This document shows positions 1-9,715 of a stretch of DNA of 64,000 bases, piece by piece. Both the position numbers and the translations under genes were made by a program. Within the stretch, counting starts at the first letter, position 1. Each line of letters begins with the position of its first letter. Below the pieces are notes generated by a model, which did no database searches, had not been told where the DNA came from, and worked only from the letters and a program-made list of their open reading frames with translations. The stretch is taken from NCBI RefSeq assembly GCF_000284015.1, contig NC_016943.1:475541-539540 (forward strand), read 5' to 3'. This DNA comes from Blastococcus saxobsidens DD2 (GTDB lineage Bacteria; Actinomycetota; Actinomycetes; Mycobacteriales; Geodermatophilaceae).

Positions 1-212
1 GGCCCGGTGCCATTGTCCGTGACTCCAACTACAAGCAGTCCGCCGTTCGCGTTAGCGAAACACACCGCAGCCTCGGCTAGGTCCTGCGCCGTCTCCTTGG
101 TGCTGCCCTTCTCGGTCTTGAAGTCGAGCATCTGCCCCTCGAGGCTGGAAGCGGACCGCGTGCCTTTCCAGATGAGCTGCAGCAGCCTGGGTAGGTCGGT
201 CGTCGCCGTCAT
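1..212 (-). CDS. AlbA_2 (Schlafen-type) domain protein, N-terminal fragment
   Basis: The gene starts at an ATG (212 on the minus strand) preceded by AAAGGAG at good spacing and runs off the left edge of the window, so only about 70 residues are seen. These include LEGQMLDFKTEKG, then a helix with AEAAVCFANANGGLLVVGV and D-N-G. The pattern E-x2-x-L-D-F-K ... A-x-x-N-x-x-G-G-x-L-x-x-G-V-x-D-x-G is that of the AlbA_2/Schlafen (formerly AAA_4) domain, found at the N-terminus of putative DNA/RNA-binding ATPases, some of them in phages and defence loci. Codons such as CTA, GTA, CTT, GTT and TGT are rare in the rest of the window, suggesting transfer. Partners, if any, lie outside the window. Confidence 0.75.
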   Translation of the reverse strand, partial: MTATTDLPRLLQLIWKGTRSASSLEGQMLDFKTEKGSTKETAQDLAEAAVCFANANGGLLVVGVTDNGTG

Positions 213-256
213 TTGGTGCTCCTTTGGGGGAGCTGACAGTTTGTCACTCTCCCCAA

Positions 257-277
257 AGTCCCGTCAAAGTCGGGACT
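257..277. repeat. Short perfect inverted repeat
   Basis: AGTCCCG (257-263) and CGGGACT (271-277) form a perfect 7-bp stem with a 7-nt loop. The repeat lies between the stop of the pirin gene (293) and the start of the AlbA_2 gene (212), both on the minus strand. It could be a weak terminator for the pirin pair or an operator for the downstream gene. No T-run follows it. Confidence 0.4.
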
Positions 278-292
278 CCTGCCACCGTAGTG

Positions 293-1261
293 TCACCGCA
301 CCCGCCCGCGGGCCATGAGCGGTACCGGCGGAAGCGGCGGTGCGGCGAGCCGGTCGCCGTCGTAGCCCACCACGGCGCCGAACCGGTCGGACTCGCGGTT
401 CCACTGCTCGGCGTAGGCGGCGATCTCCTCACCCGCGCGGCCCACGAAGTTCCACCACATGACCAGCCGCTCCTCGAACGGCTCGCCGCCGAGGAGCAGC
501 AGCCGCGACGCCTCGGTCGCCCGCAGCCGCAGCACGCGCCGGCCGGTGCCCAGGTAGAGCATCGCCCCCGGCGCCAGGACGACGTCGTCCACGCGCGCCG
601 CGCCCGCCGAGGTCAGCAGCGCGTACTCGAAGTCCGGCTCCAGCGGGATCTCGACGTCCGCGCCGGCGGCCAGGTCCAGGTCGACCCCGACCAGCGGCGT
701 GTACGCCCGTCCCGGCGAGGTGACGTCACCGAAGGAGCCCATCAGCACGGTGGCGGTGAGCCCGTCGGACCCGAAGCCGGGCAGCGTCCGCTGGTGCTCG
801 AAGTGCGGGGCCACCTCCCGATCGGTGTCGGGCAGCGCCACCCACAGCTGGGCGCCGTGCAGGAACCGGGGATGGGTCGCCGGCGACTGCTCGGCGTGGG
901 CGATGCCGTGCCCGGCGGTCATCAGCGCCAGCTCGCCGGGCCGGATGCGGACGTCGCTGCCGAGCGAGTCGAGGTGGTGCACCTCGCCCTCGAGCAGCCA
1001 GGACACCGTCTGCAGCCCGGTGTGCGGGTGCGGCGGCACCTGCATCCCCGGAGCGGTGGCGATGTTGTCGGGGCCGTAGTGGTCGACGAACACCCACGCG
1101 CCCACCATCCGCCGGCCGAGGGTGGGCAGCAGCCGGCGGACGTGCGTGCTCTCCCCGAGGAGCACCTCCTTGCCCGGCAGCAGGTCCAGGACCGGGCGGG
1201 CGGGAGTGCCGGCCAGCCCGCCGAGGTCGCGGGCGGGCGGACGCCGGTCGAGATTGCTCAT
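293..1261 (-). CDS. Pirin family protein (first of two)
   Basis: The 322-residue protein is a bicupin of the pirin family. The metal-site pattern is present: HPHTG at residues 78-82 (ligands H78 and H80), then GHGIAHAE with H122 and E124. Pirins bind a metal in the N-terminal cupin; some have quercetinase activity and others act as redox-sensitive cofactors, and the sequence does not tell which applies here. The gene overlaps the next pirin gene by 4 nt (1258-1261), so the two are almost certainly co-transcribed and translationally coupled, with this one second in the operon. The length is slightly above the usual 280-300 residues because of a short proline/arginine C-terminal tail. Confidence 0.9.
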   Translation of the reverse strand: MSNLDRRPPARDLGGLAGTPARPVLDLLPGKEVLLGESTHVRRLLPTLGRRMVGAWVFVDHYGPDNIATAPGMQVPPHPHTGLQTVSWLLEGEVHHLDSLGSDVRIRPGELALMTAGHGIAHAEQSPATHPRFLHGAQLWVALPDTDREVAPHFEHQRTLPGFGSDGLTATVLMGSFGDVTSPGRAYTPLVGVDLDLAAGADVEIPLEPDFEYALLTSAGAARVDDVVLAPGAMLYLGTGRRVLRLRATEASRLLLLGGEPFEERLVMWWNFVGRAGEEIAAYAEQWNRESDRFGAVVGYDGDRLAAPPLPPVPLMARGRVR

Positions 1262-2283
1262 GACAGCTCCTGCCGGGGGTCGAGAGGAGCAGTCTCGCCC
1301 CGGACGTCGCCGTGCGGAACCGGTCCCTCGACGCGCTGGACCGGGATGGCACCGAGCCGGCCGGCGGAGAAGTCGGTGAAGGCGTCGGCGACCTCCTGCC
1401 GGGTGTTCATGACGGACGGCCCGTACATGGCGATCGGCTCATTGATCGGCCGCCCGCCCAGGATGACGACGTCCAGCGCCGGCGTGCGCGACTCCTGGTG
1501 CACCGCCCCGCGGACGGTGATCGTGTCGCCGGGGCCGAGCACCGCCAGTTGCCCCGTGCGCACCGGCGCACCGTCGATGCCGACCGACCCCGCACCCGAG
1601 AGCACGTACACGAGGGCGTTGAAGTCCGGCCGCCACGGCAGGTCCAGCGTCGCGCCGGGGGAGACGGTTGCGTGCACCATCGCCATCGGCGTGCAGGTCG
1701 ACCCCGGCCCGCGCTGGCCGGCGACGTCCCCGGCGATGACCCGCAGGACGGCGCCGGCGTCGGGGCTGGCCAGCAGCACCGAGGAGTCGGCCCGCAGGTC
1801 CTGGTAGCGCGGCTCCACCCACTTCTGCGCCCGCGGGAGGTTGACCCACAGCTGCAGCCCGTGGAACAGCCCGCCGCTCACGACCAGCTGCTCCGGCGGC
1901 CGCTCGATGTGCAGGACGCCACCGCCGGCGGTCATCCACTGGGTGTCGCCGTCGCTGATCGTGCCGCCGCCGCCGTGCGAGTCGGCGTGCTCCAACGTGC
2001 CGTCCAGGAGGTGGGTGACGGTCTCGAACCCGCGGTGCGGGTGCCAGCTGGTGCCCTTGGGCTCGCCGGGTGCGTACTCGACCTCGCCCATCTGGTCCAG
2101 GTGGAGGAAGGGGTCCAGCGCGCGCAGGTCGATGCCGGCGAAAGCCCGGCGGACCGGGAAGCCCTCGCCCTCGAAGCCCGACGGCGCCGTGGTCACCGAG
2201 CGGGTGCGGCGGCGCACCGTGCGGGGCGCGGGCAGCGGGACCCGCGGCAGGGTGGTGGCGTCCTCGACGGTCACGGCAGGCAT
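1258..2283 (-). CDS. Pirin family protein (second of two)
   Basis: This is a pirin-type bicupin of about 341 residues. The ligand pattern is intact: HPHRG at about residues 81-85 and H125/E127 in VLHIER. I place the start at the ATG at 2283 because GAGGAGG lies 5 nt upstream; a GTG 33 nt further upstream (2316) is in frame but lacks a comparable ribosome-binding site. It is the first gene of a two-pirin operon and ends inside the start of the next gene. The two pirins differ clearly in sequence, so this is an old paralogous pair and not a recent duplication. The substrate is unknown. Confidence 0.88.
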   Translation of the reverse strand: MPAVTVEDATTLPRVPLPAPRTVRRRTRSVTTAPSGFEGEGFPVRRAFAGIDLRALDPFLHLDQMGEVEYAPGEPKGTSWHPHRGFETVTHLLDGTLEHADSHGGGGTISDGDTQWMTAGGGVLHIERPPEQLVVSGGLFHGLQLWVNLPRAQKWVEPRYQDLRADSSVLLASPDAGAVLRVIAGDVAGQRGPGSTCTPMAMVHATVSPGATLDLPWRPDFNALVYVLSGAGSVGIDGAPVRTGQLAVLGPGDTITVRGAVHQESRTPALDVVILGGRPINEPIAMYGPSVMNTRQEVADAFTDFSAGRLGAIPVQRVEGPVPHGDVRGETAPLDPRQELS

Positions 2284-2567
2284 GCCGGCCTCCTCGGTCC
2301 AAGTAACAACCGTCACCGACTGCAGCGTCGCGGGACCACGATGTCTTCCCGGGCAATTCCCCTTCGCGTGCAGACGTTGCCCGGTCCCGACGACTGCGCC
2401 AAGGTGGTCCTGGAAGCCGCGAAGTGCGGCGTCGACGCCGCGGGGGCTCCGGTCGCCGTCACGGGAGCGTCGGACGGTGCCGGCCGGGCAGCCCCCAGCG
2501 GCCGCTGCCCGGAAACGGCGGCTGGTAGGTCGGCCGCATCGCGACGTCGAGGCGAGAGGGGGACACC

Positions 2568-4118
2568 GTGGACCGTGGGATCACCCGGCCGATGGCCCGG
2601 CAGGCACACGGCGCCGAGCTCGAGGAGGCCGGCAAGGAGCGCAGCGAGCAGCACGGCGAGGACAGCGGCATGCCCAGCCGGATGGACCGGCTGCGCGCCC
2701 AGCAACGGCAGGTGCTCTGGATCCCGTGGACCCTGATCCTGCTCGGCTTCTGGCAGCTGCTCGTCCCGCTCACGCTCGGCTACGGCAACGAGGCGCTGTG
2801 GGCAGAGCCCAGCGGTGGGCGGGGCGTCTGGTTCTCCGACGAGACCATGGCGCCCTTGCGCGCGTCGCTGATGACCTGGTCGGACGTCATCAGCGGGGTC
2901 CTGTTGCTCGTGCTCGGCTGGCGGGCCCTCAAGCCCGACCGGCCGATCGCCTGGTGGGGCGCCTGCTTCGTCGGCATCTGGCTGGTCTTCGCACCCATCG
3001 TGCTGTGGTCGCCGACCGCCTCGGGTTTCGTGAACGACAGCATCGTCGGGCTCCTGGTGATCGCCCTGACGATCCTGATCCCGGGCATGCCGAACATGAC
3101 GGCGTTCATGACGATGGGCCCGCCGACCCCACCGGGATGGAGCTACAACCCGTCGAGCTGGCCGCAGCGGGCCATCCTGGCCGCGCTGGCCTTCGTCGGC
3201 CTGGTCGTGTCGCGCTACCTGGCCGCGTTCCAGCTCGGCTACCTGGAATCGGTGTGGGACCCGTTCTTCGGATCGGCCAGCACCGAATCGGTGCTGAACT
3301 CGAGCATCTCGCACATGTTGCCCATCTCCGACGCCGGGCTGGGCGGCATCGCCTACACCTTCGAGTTCCTCATGGCGTTCATGGGCGGTGTGGCGCGCTG
3401 GCGCACCATGCCGTGGATGGTGGCCATGTTCGGCGTCCTGGTCATCCCGCTCGGGCTGGCGCACATCGCGCTGGTCATGTCGATGCCGGTTGCCGTGCAC
3501 GCCTGGTGCACCTTCTGCATCCTCGCGGGCCTGGTGATGCTGCCGATGGTCGCGCTCACCGTCGACGAGGTCGTCGCCATGGGCCAGCACGTCAAGCAGT
3601 CCCGTCGCCGGGGAGACCGGGACGGATCGACCTGGAAGATCTTCTGGCAGGGCGGCCAGGCGGAGGGCTGCACCCCCGACGAGCGGACGCCGGAGATGCT
3701 CGAGTTGCCCGACCGCCCGCTGACCCTGCTCCGGTCGTCGCTGTGGGGCACCGGCGCGCCGCTCCCGCTGCTGGCCGTCGCCGCGCTCGGGGTAGGGCTG
3801 TACGCAGCGCCGGGTGTGCTGGGCATCGACATCCGCAGCGGCACCGCCGACGTCGCCCACCTCGGCGGTGCCTTCGTCGTCGTGGTCGCCGTCGTGGCCA
3901 TGGCCGAGGTGCTGCGGCCGGTGCGGCTGCTCAACGTGGCGGGCGGTCTGGGGGTCGCCGGACTCGTCCTGCTGACCGGTCCGGGCGTGGTCCCCGCGGC
4001 GGTCATCGTGCTGACGGGCCTCGTCGTCGCTGTCCTGTCGGTGCCGCGCGGCCCCCTGCACGACCACTACGGCGAGTGGGACCGGCCGGCCCGCTGGCCG
4101 GAGCGGCGGTCGGCCTGA
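2568..4118 (+). CDS. SPW-repeat / vitamin K epoxide reductase-like membrane protein
   Basis: The 516-residue multi-pass membrane protein starts at GTG behind GAGAGGGG. After a charged N-terminus of about 45 residues, residues 50-175 look like two SPW repeats, each a pair of hydrophobic helices with tryptophans. Residues 205-340 resemble the VKOR family: a WDPFFG segment, DAGLGGIAYTFE, RWRTMPW and the redox motif W-C314-T-F-C317. A third hydrophobic block fills residues 398-485. VKOR proteins oxidise quinones to generate disulfides for a periplasmic DsbA-like partner. I do not see the second cysteine pair expected in classical VKORs, so the disulfide-relay role is uncertain. No DsbA gene is adjacent. 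Confidence 0.75.
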   Translation: MDRGITRPMARQAHGAELEEAGKERSEQHGEDSGMPSRMDRLRAQQRQVLWIPWTLILLGFWQLLVPLTLGYGNEALWAEPSGGRGVWFSDETMAPLRASLMTWSDVISGVLLLVLGWRALKPDRPIAWWGACFVGIWLVFAPIVLWSPTASGFVNDSIVGLLVIALTILIPGMPNMTAFMTMGPPTPPGWSYNPSSWPQRAILAALAFVGLVVSRYLAAFQLGYLESVWDPFFGSASTESVLNSSISHMLPISDAGLGGIAYTFEFLMAFMGGVARWRTMPWMVAMFGVLVIPLGLAHIALVMSMPVAVHAWCTFCILAGLVMLPMVALTVDEVVAMGQHVKQSRRRGDRDGSTWKIFWQGGQAEGCTPDERTPEMLELPDRPLTLLRSSLWGTGAPLPLLAVAALGVGLYAAPGVLGIDIRSGTADVAHLGGAFVVVVAVVAMAEVLRPVRLLNVAGGLGVAGLVLLTGPGVVPAAVIVLTGLVVAVLSVPRGPLHDHYGEWDRPARWPERRSA

Positions 4119-4138
4119 TCCCGGACGGCCCGGTGCAT

Positions 4139-4154
4139 CCCCGCATCGGCGGGG
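4139..4154. terminator. Small hairpin after the VKOR-like gene
   Basis: CCCCGC, a 4-nt loop and GCGGGG form a compact 6-bp GC hairpin in the 52-bp gap before the ABC-F gene. No T-run follows. It may be a weak terminator, or merely GC-rich chance. Confidence 0.3.
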
Positions 4155-4170
4155 CGGATACTGGGCGGCG

Positions 4171-5991
<1,821 letters not shown>

Positions 5992-6042
5992 GCCCGTGCC
6001 CGCACGGCAGGCCGACCGGCCGGCACGGCAGCAGGTGTCCGC

Positions 6043-6089
6043 GGACAGTCGGGCTCTGCCCCACCGTGCTGGGCAGAGCCCGACTGTCC
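6043..6089. terminator. Perfect 19-bp terminator-like hairpin
   Basis: GGACAGTCGGGCTCTGCCC (6043-6061) is followed by a 9-nt loop and its exact reverse complement (6071-6089). It lies about 50 bp after the ABC-F stop, inside the 302-bp gap before the Mrp operon. Perfect long stems without a T-run are common intrinsic terminators in high-GC actinobacteria. The remaining gap (6090-6293) shows no further gene; the Mrp promoter should lie there. Confidence 0.75.
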
Positions 6090-6293
6090 CCGGGAGAGGT
6101 GTGCGGGTTCCGGCGGCCCCCCCCGGACACGGGCGAGCCGCGACGGGATCCAGCCGGTGGTCGTCGTCGGCGGGAGCGCCCGCTCACACCGGGCGGCCGG
6201 TGACCCCCCGCCGGTAATCTGCAGGAACCGCCCGCCGGCTGTCCCCCTGACGTCTGTGGTCGTCCCCGAGCCCATCGAGACTCCCGGAGACCC

Positions 6294-9179
6294 GTGCTCG
6301 CCGTTCTGCTCCTCCACCTGCTGGCCGCGGGATCCGCACCGCTGCTCGTGCGCTGGTGGGGCCGGCAGGCCTTCCTCGTCCTGGCCCTGGTGCCGGCCGC
6401 CGGCTTCGGCTGGCTGCTGACCCGGCTGACGACGGTGACCGGCGGCGGCGACGTCGTCCAGCGGATGCCGTGGGTGCCCGCCCTCGAGCTCGACGTCGTG
6501 CTGCGGCTGGACCCGCTGGCACTGCTCTTCGCGCTGCTGGTCACCGGGGTGGGCACGCTCGTCCTGCTGTACTGCGCCCGGTACTTCGAGCCCGGGGACG
6601 ACGGGACCGGCCGGTTCGCCGGCACGTTCACCGCCTTCGCGGGCTCCATGCTGGGGCTGGTCCTCGCCGACCACCTGCTGCTGCTCTACGTCTTCTGGGA
6701 GCTCACCACCGTCTTCTCGTACCTGCTCATCGGCGGTTCGGGTGGGCGGCTGGCGGCCCGGCGGGCGGCCGGCCAGGCGCTGATCCTCACCACGGCCGGC
6801 GGGCTGGCCATGCTGGTCGGGCTGATCATGCTGGGCGAGACCAGCGGCAGCTACCTGCTCTCCGAGGTGGTCGCCGACCCGGGCAGTGGCCCGCTGCTGG
6901 TCGCCGGGACGATGCTGGTCCTCGCCGGGGCGGTGACCAAATCGGCCATGGTCCCGTTCCACTTCTGGCTGCCCGCGGCCATGGAGGCCCCGACCCCGGT
7001 CAGCGCCTACCTGCACGCCGCGGCGATGGTGAAGGCCGGCATCTACCTGGTCGCCCGGCTCGCGCCCGGGTTCGCCGACGTGCCGGGGTGGCGGCCGGTG
7101 GTCCTCGGGCTGGGCCTGGCCACGATGCTGGTCGGCGGCTACCGGGCGCTCCGGCAGAACGACCTCAAGCTCCTGCTCGCGTTCGGCACGGTCAGCCAGC
7201 TCGGCTTCCTCATGGTGCTCGTCGGCGCCGGCAGCCGGGAGCTGGCCGCCGCCGGGCTGGCGATGACGCTGGCGCACGCGCTGTTCAAGTCCACCCTCTT
7301 CCTCACCGTCGGGGTGATCGACCACGCGACCGGCCTCCGCGACCTGCGCCGGCTCTCCGGCCTGGGCCGGCGACTCCCGGCGGTCGCGGTGATCGGCACG
7401 CTGGCCGCCGCCTCCATGGCCGGGCTGCCGCCGCTGCTCGGCTTCGTCGGCAAGGAGGCAGCCTTCACCGCGCTGCTGGACGGCGGCCTGCCCGACCGCA
7501 CCGCCGCCGTCGTCGTGCTGGCCGGTCTGGTGCTCGGCTCCGCGCTGACCGCCGCGTACACCGCCCGCTTCCTGTGGGGCGCGTTCGCCCGCAAGCCCGG
7601 GCTCCCGGCGACCGAGCCGGCCGAACTGGTGCACCCGCCGGGTGCGCTCTTCCTGGCCGCGCCCGCTGTGCTCGCGCTCACCGGTCTGGTCGCGGGGCCG
7701 CTCAGCCCGCTGCTCGAGCCGCTGGTCGCCGGCTACGCCGACGCGCTCCCGTTGCTGGCACCGGAGGCCGAGAAGCTCGCCCTGTGGCACGGGTGGCAGC
7801 CGGCGCTGCTGCTCTCGGCGCTCACGCTCGCCGGCGGTGCCGCCCTCTTCGCCGGGCGCGCCGCGGTCTACCGGAGCCAGCGCCGGTTCGCCGTCGGCGC
7901 CTCGGCCGACGAGGGCTACTGGAACACCATGCAGACGCTGGACCGGCTGGCCGTGCTCGTCACGGGCACCACTCAGCGCGGCTCACTGCCGGCCTACCTC
8001 GGCACGATCCTGGTCGCGGTCCTGGCCCTACCGGGGGTGATGCTCCTCGCGCGTGCCCAGTGGCCGGGGGAGTGGCGGGCCTGGGACTCCCCGGTCCAGG
8101 CGCTGGTCGGCGCGGTGGTGCTCATCGCCGCGGTGCTGGCGCTGCGGATCCGGCAGCGGCTCTCGGCGGTGCTGGTGGTGGGCGTCACCGGCTACGGGCT
8201 CGCGGTGCTGTTCGCGCTGCACGGCGCGCCCGACCTGGCGCTGACCCAGTTCCTGGTCGAGACGCTCACCCTGGTCGTCTTCGTGCTGGTGCTGCGCAAG
8301 CTGCCCAAGGACATCACCGAGCGGCACCGGCCCCGCGAGCGGGTGGTCCGCGGAGTGATCGCCGTCGCCGTCGGGGCGTTCATGGCCGCCGCCGGTGCGG
8401 TGGCGCTGAGCGTGCGGACGGCGACGCCGGTGTCGGTGGCCTTCCCCGAGGAGGCGTACGAGTTCGGTGGCGGGCAGAACATCGTCAACGTGACCCTGGT
8501 GGACATCCGGGCCTGGGACACCCTCGGCGAGATCTCGCTGCTCGTCGTCGCCGCCACCGGGGTGGCCAGCCTGGTCTTCCTGCGGCGGCGCACCGGCGGC
8601 GTCGACCGGCTCGACCCGCGGCGGACCCCGCCTCCGGCGCGCCCCGCCCGGCGGGCCCCCCGCGCGCAGTGGCTGGCCGCGTCCGTCGCGCTGGCGCCCG
8701 AGCGGCGGTCGGTGATCCTCGAGGTGGTCACCCGGATCCTGTTCCACACCATCGTGGTGTTCTCGCTCTACCTGCTGTTCAGCGGTCACAACCAGCCCGG
8801 CGGCGGGTTCGCCGGCGGGCTGGTCGCCGGCCTGGCGCTCGTGCTGCGCTACCTCGCCGGAGGCCGCTACGAGCTCGGCGAGGCGGCACCGGTCGACCCG
8901 GGCCTGCTGCTGGGGCTCGGGCTGCTCCTCGCCGGCGGCACCGGCATCGTCGGGCTGGTCCTGGGCGCCGACGTGCTGCAGACGGCCATCCTGGAGACGA
9001 CGCTGCCGGTGCTCGGCGACGTCAAGCTGGTCACCTCGCTGTTCTTCGACATCGGCGTCTACCTGATCGTGGTGGGGCTGGTGCTGGACATCCTGCGCAG
9101 CCTCGGCGCGGAACTGGACCGCCAGGTCGACGAGCACGACGCCATCGACTCCGTGCCCGGAGAGGTGATCCTCCGATGA
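6294..9179 (+). CDS. mrpA: Na+/H+ antiporter subunit A with fused MnhB domain
   Basis: The 961-residue protein is the largest Mrp subunit. The N-terminal two thirds are a NuoL/MrpA-type proton-conducting domain with many helices, including KSAMVPFHFWLPAAMEAPTP and HAAAMVKAG. The MrpA C-terminal helices follow, and the last ~150 residues (from about 795) are an MnhB domain with GHNQPGGGFAGGL. An MrpA-MrpB fusion explains the lack of a separate mrpB gene. The GTG start has GGAG upstream. It is the first gene of a six-gene operon, each gene overlapping the next by 4 nt. The complex exports Na+ (or K+) in exchange for protons and supports pH and salt tolerance. Confidence 0.95.
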   Translation: MLAVLLLHLLAAGSAPLLVRWWGRQAFLVLALVPAAGFGWLLTRLTTVTGGGDVVQRMPWVPALELDVVLRLDPLALLFALLVTGVGTLVLLYCARYFEPGDDGTGRFAGTFTAFAGSMLGLVLADHLLLLYVFWELTTVFSYLLIGGSGGRLAARRAAGQALILTTAGGLAMLVGLIMLGETSGSYLLSEVVADPGSGPLLVAGTMLVLAGAVTKSAMVPFHFWLPAAMEAPTPVSAYLHAAAMVKAGIYLVARLAPGFADVPGWRPVVLGLGLATMLVGGYRALRQNDLKLLLAFGTVSQLGFLMVLVGAGSRELAAAGLAMTLAHALFKSTLFLTVGVIDHATGLRDLRRLSGLGRRLPAVAVIGTLAAASMAGLPPLLGFVGKEAAFTALLDGGLPDRTAAVVVLAGLVLGSALTAAYTARFLWGAFARKPGLPATEPAELVHPPGALFLAAPAVLALTGLVAGPLSPLLEPLVAGYADALPLLAPEAEKLALWHGWQPALLLSALTLAGGAALFAGRAAVYRSQRRFAVGASADEGYWNTMQTLDRLAVLVTGTTQRGSLPAYLGTILVAVLALPGVMLLARAQWPGEWRAWDSPVQALVGAVVLIAAVLALRIRQRLSAVLVVGVTGYGLAVLFALHGAPDLALTQFLVETLTLVVFVLVLRKLPKDITERHRPRERVVRGVIAVAVGAFMAAAGAVALSVRTATPVSVAFPEEAYEFGGGQNIVNVTLVDIRAWDTLGEISLLVVAATGVASLVFLRRRTGGVDRLDPRRTPPPARPARRAPRAQWLAASVALAPERRSVILEVVTRILFHTIVVFSLYLLFSGHNQPGGGFAGGLVAGLALVLRYLAGGRYELGEAAPVDPGLLLGLGLLLAGGTGIVGLVLGADVLQTAILETTLPVLGDVKLVTSLFFDIGVYLIVVGLVLDILRSLGAELDRQVDEHDAIDSVPGEVILR

Positions 9180-9715
9180 CCCCCACCGTCGTCCTGCCGG
9201 TGATCATCGGTGGCCTCTACGCCGCCGGGGTGTACTTGCTGCTCGACCGCAGCCTCACCCGGGTGCTGCTGGGTTTCCTGCTGCTCGGGAACGCGACCAA
9301 CCTGCTGCTGCTCTCGGCCGGTGGGCCGGCCGGGCTCGCGCCGATCCTCGGGTACGCCGAGCCGGAGGAGATCAGCGATCCGCTGCCGCAGGCACTGATC
9401 CTCACCGCGATCGTCATCACCTTCGGCATCGCCGCCTTCCTGCTGGCGATCATCTACCGCTCCTGGCGGCTGGTCCGGCAGGAGGTCGTCGAGATCGACG
9501 AGGAGGACCGCCGCGTAGCCCTCCGCTCCGGCACCGACGCCGACGAGATGGATCCGGACGACCTGGCCCTCGAGGACCGGCCGGCCGCGCACGCCGACAG
9601 CCTGGGCGGCGACGCGGGTGGCGACCTCGCCGTCGAGGGCACGTTGGCCCGCCGCTACAGCGGGATCGCCTCCGACGACGTCGACCTGCCGCCGACCGAG
9701 CGGAGACGACGGTGA
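9176..9715 (+). CDS. mrpC: Na+/H+ antiporter subunit C
   Basis: The 179-residue protein begins at an ATG overlapping the mrpA stop (ATGA). Residues 1-100 form three transmembrane helices homologous to NuoK/MrpC, with GNATNLLLL and DPLPQALILTAIVI. The remaining ~75 residues are hydrophilic and acidic, making the protein longer than the usual 110-125. The tail is probably cytoplasmic. It functions as a small membrane subunit of the Mrp complex. Confidence 0.93.
   Translation: MTPTVVLPVIIGGLYAAGVYLLLDRSLTRVLLGFLLLGNATNLLLLSAGGPAGLAPILGYAEPEEISDPLPQALILTAIVITFGIAAFLLAIIYRSWRLVRQEVVEIDEEDRRVALRSGTDADEMDPDDLALEDRPAAHADSLGGDAGGDLAVEGTLARRYSGIASDDVDLPPTERRRR

Noticed and set aside
7-318. Plus-strand open frame over the first 312 bases
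   Set aside because: It is antisense to the AlbA_2 gene and the pirin 3' end, and has low-complexity Ser/Arg composition with no recognisable domain.
2341-2567. Possible gene starting at ATG 2341 upstream of the VKOR-like gene
   Set aside because: The frame runs on antisense-like Arg/Ala-rich sequence through the start of the VKOR-like gene and lacks a ribosome-binding site.
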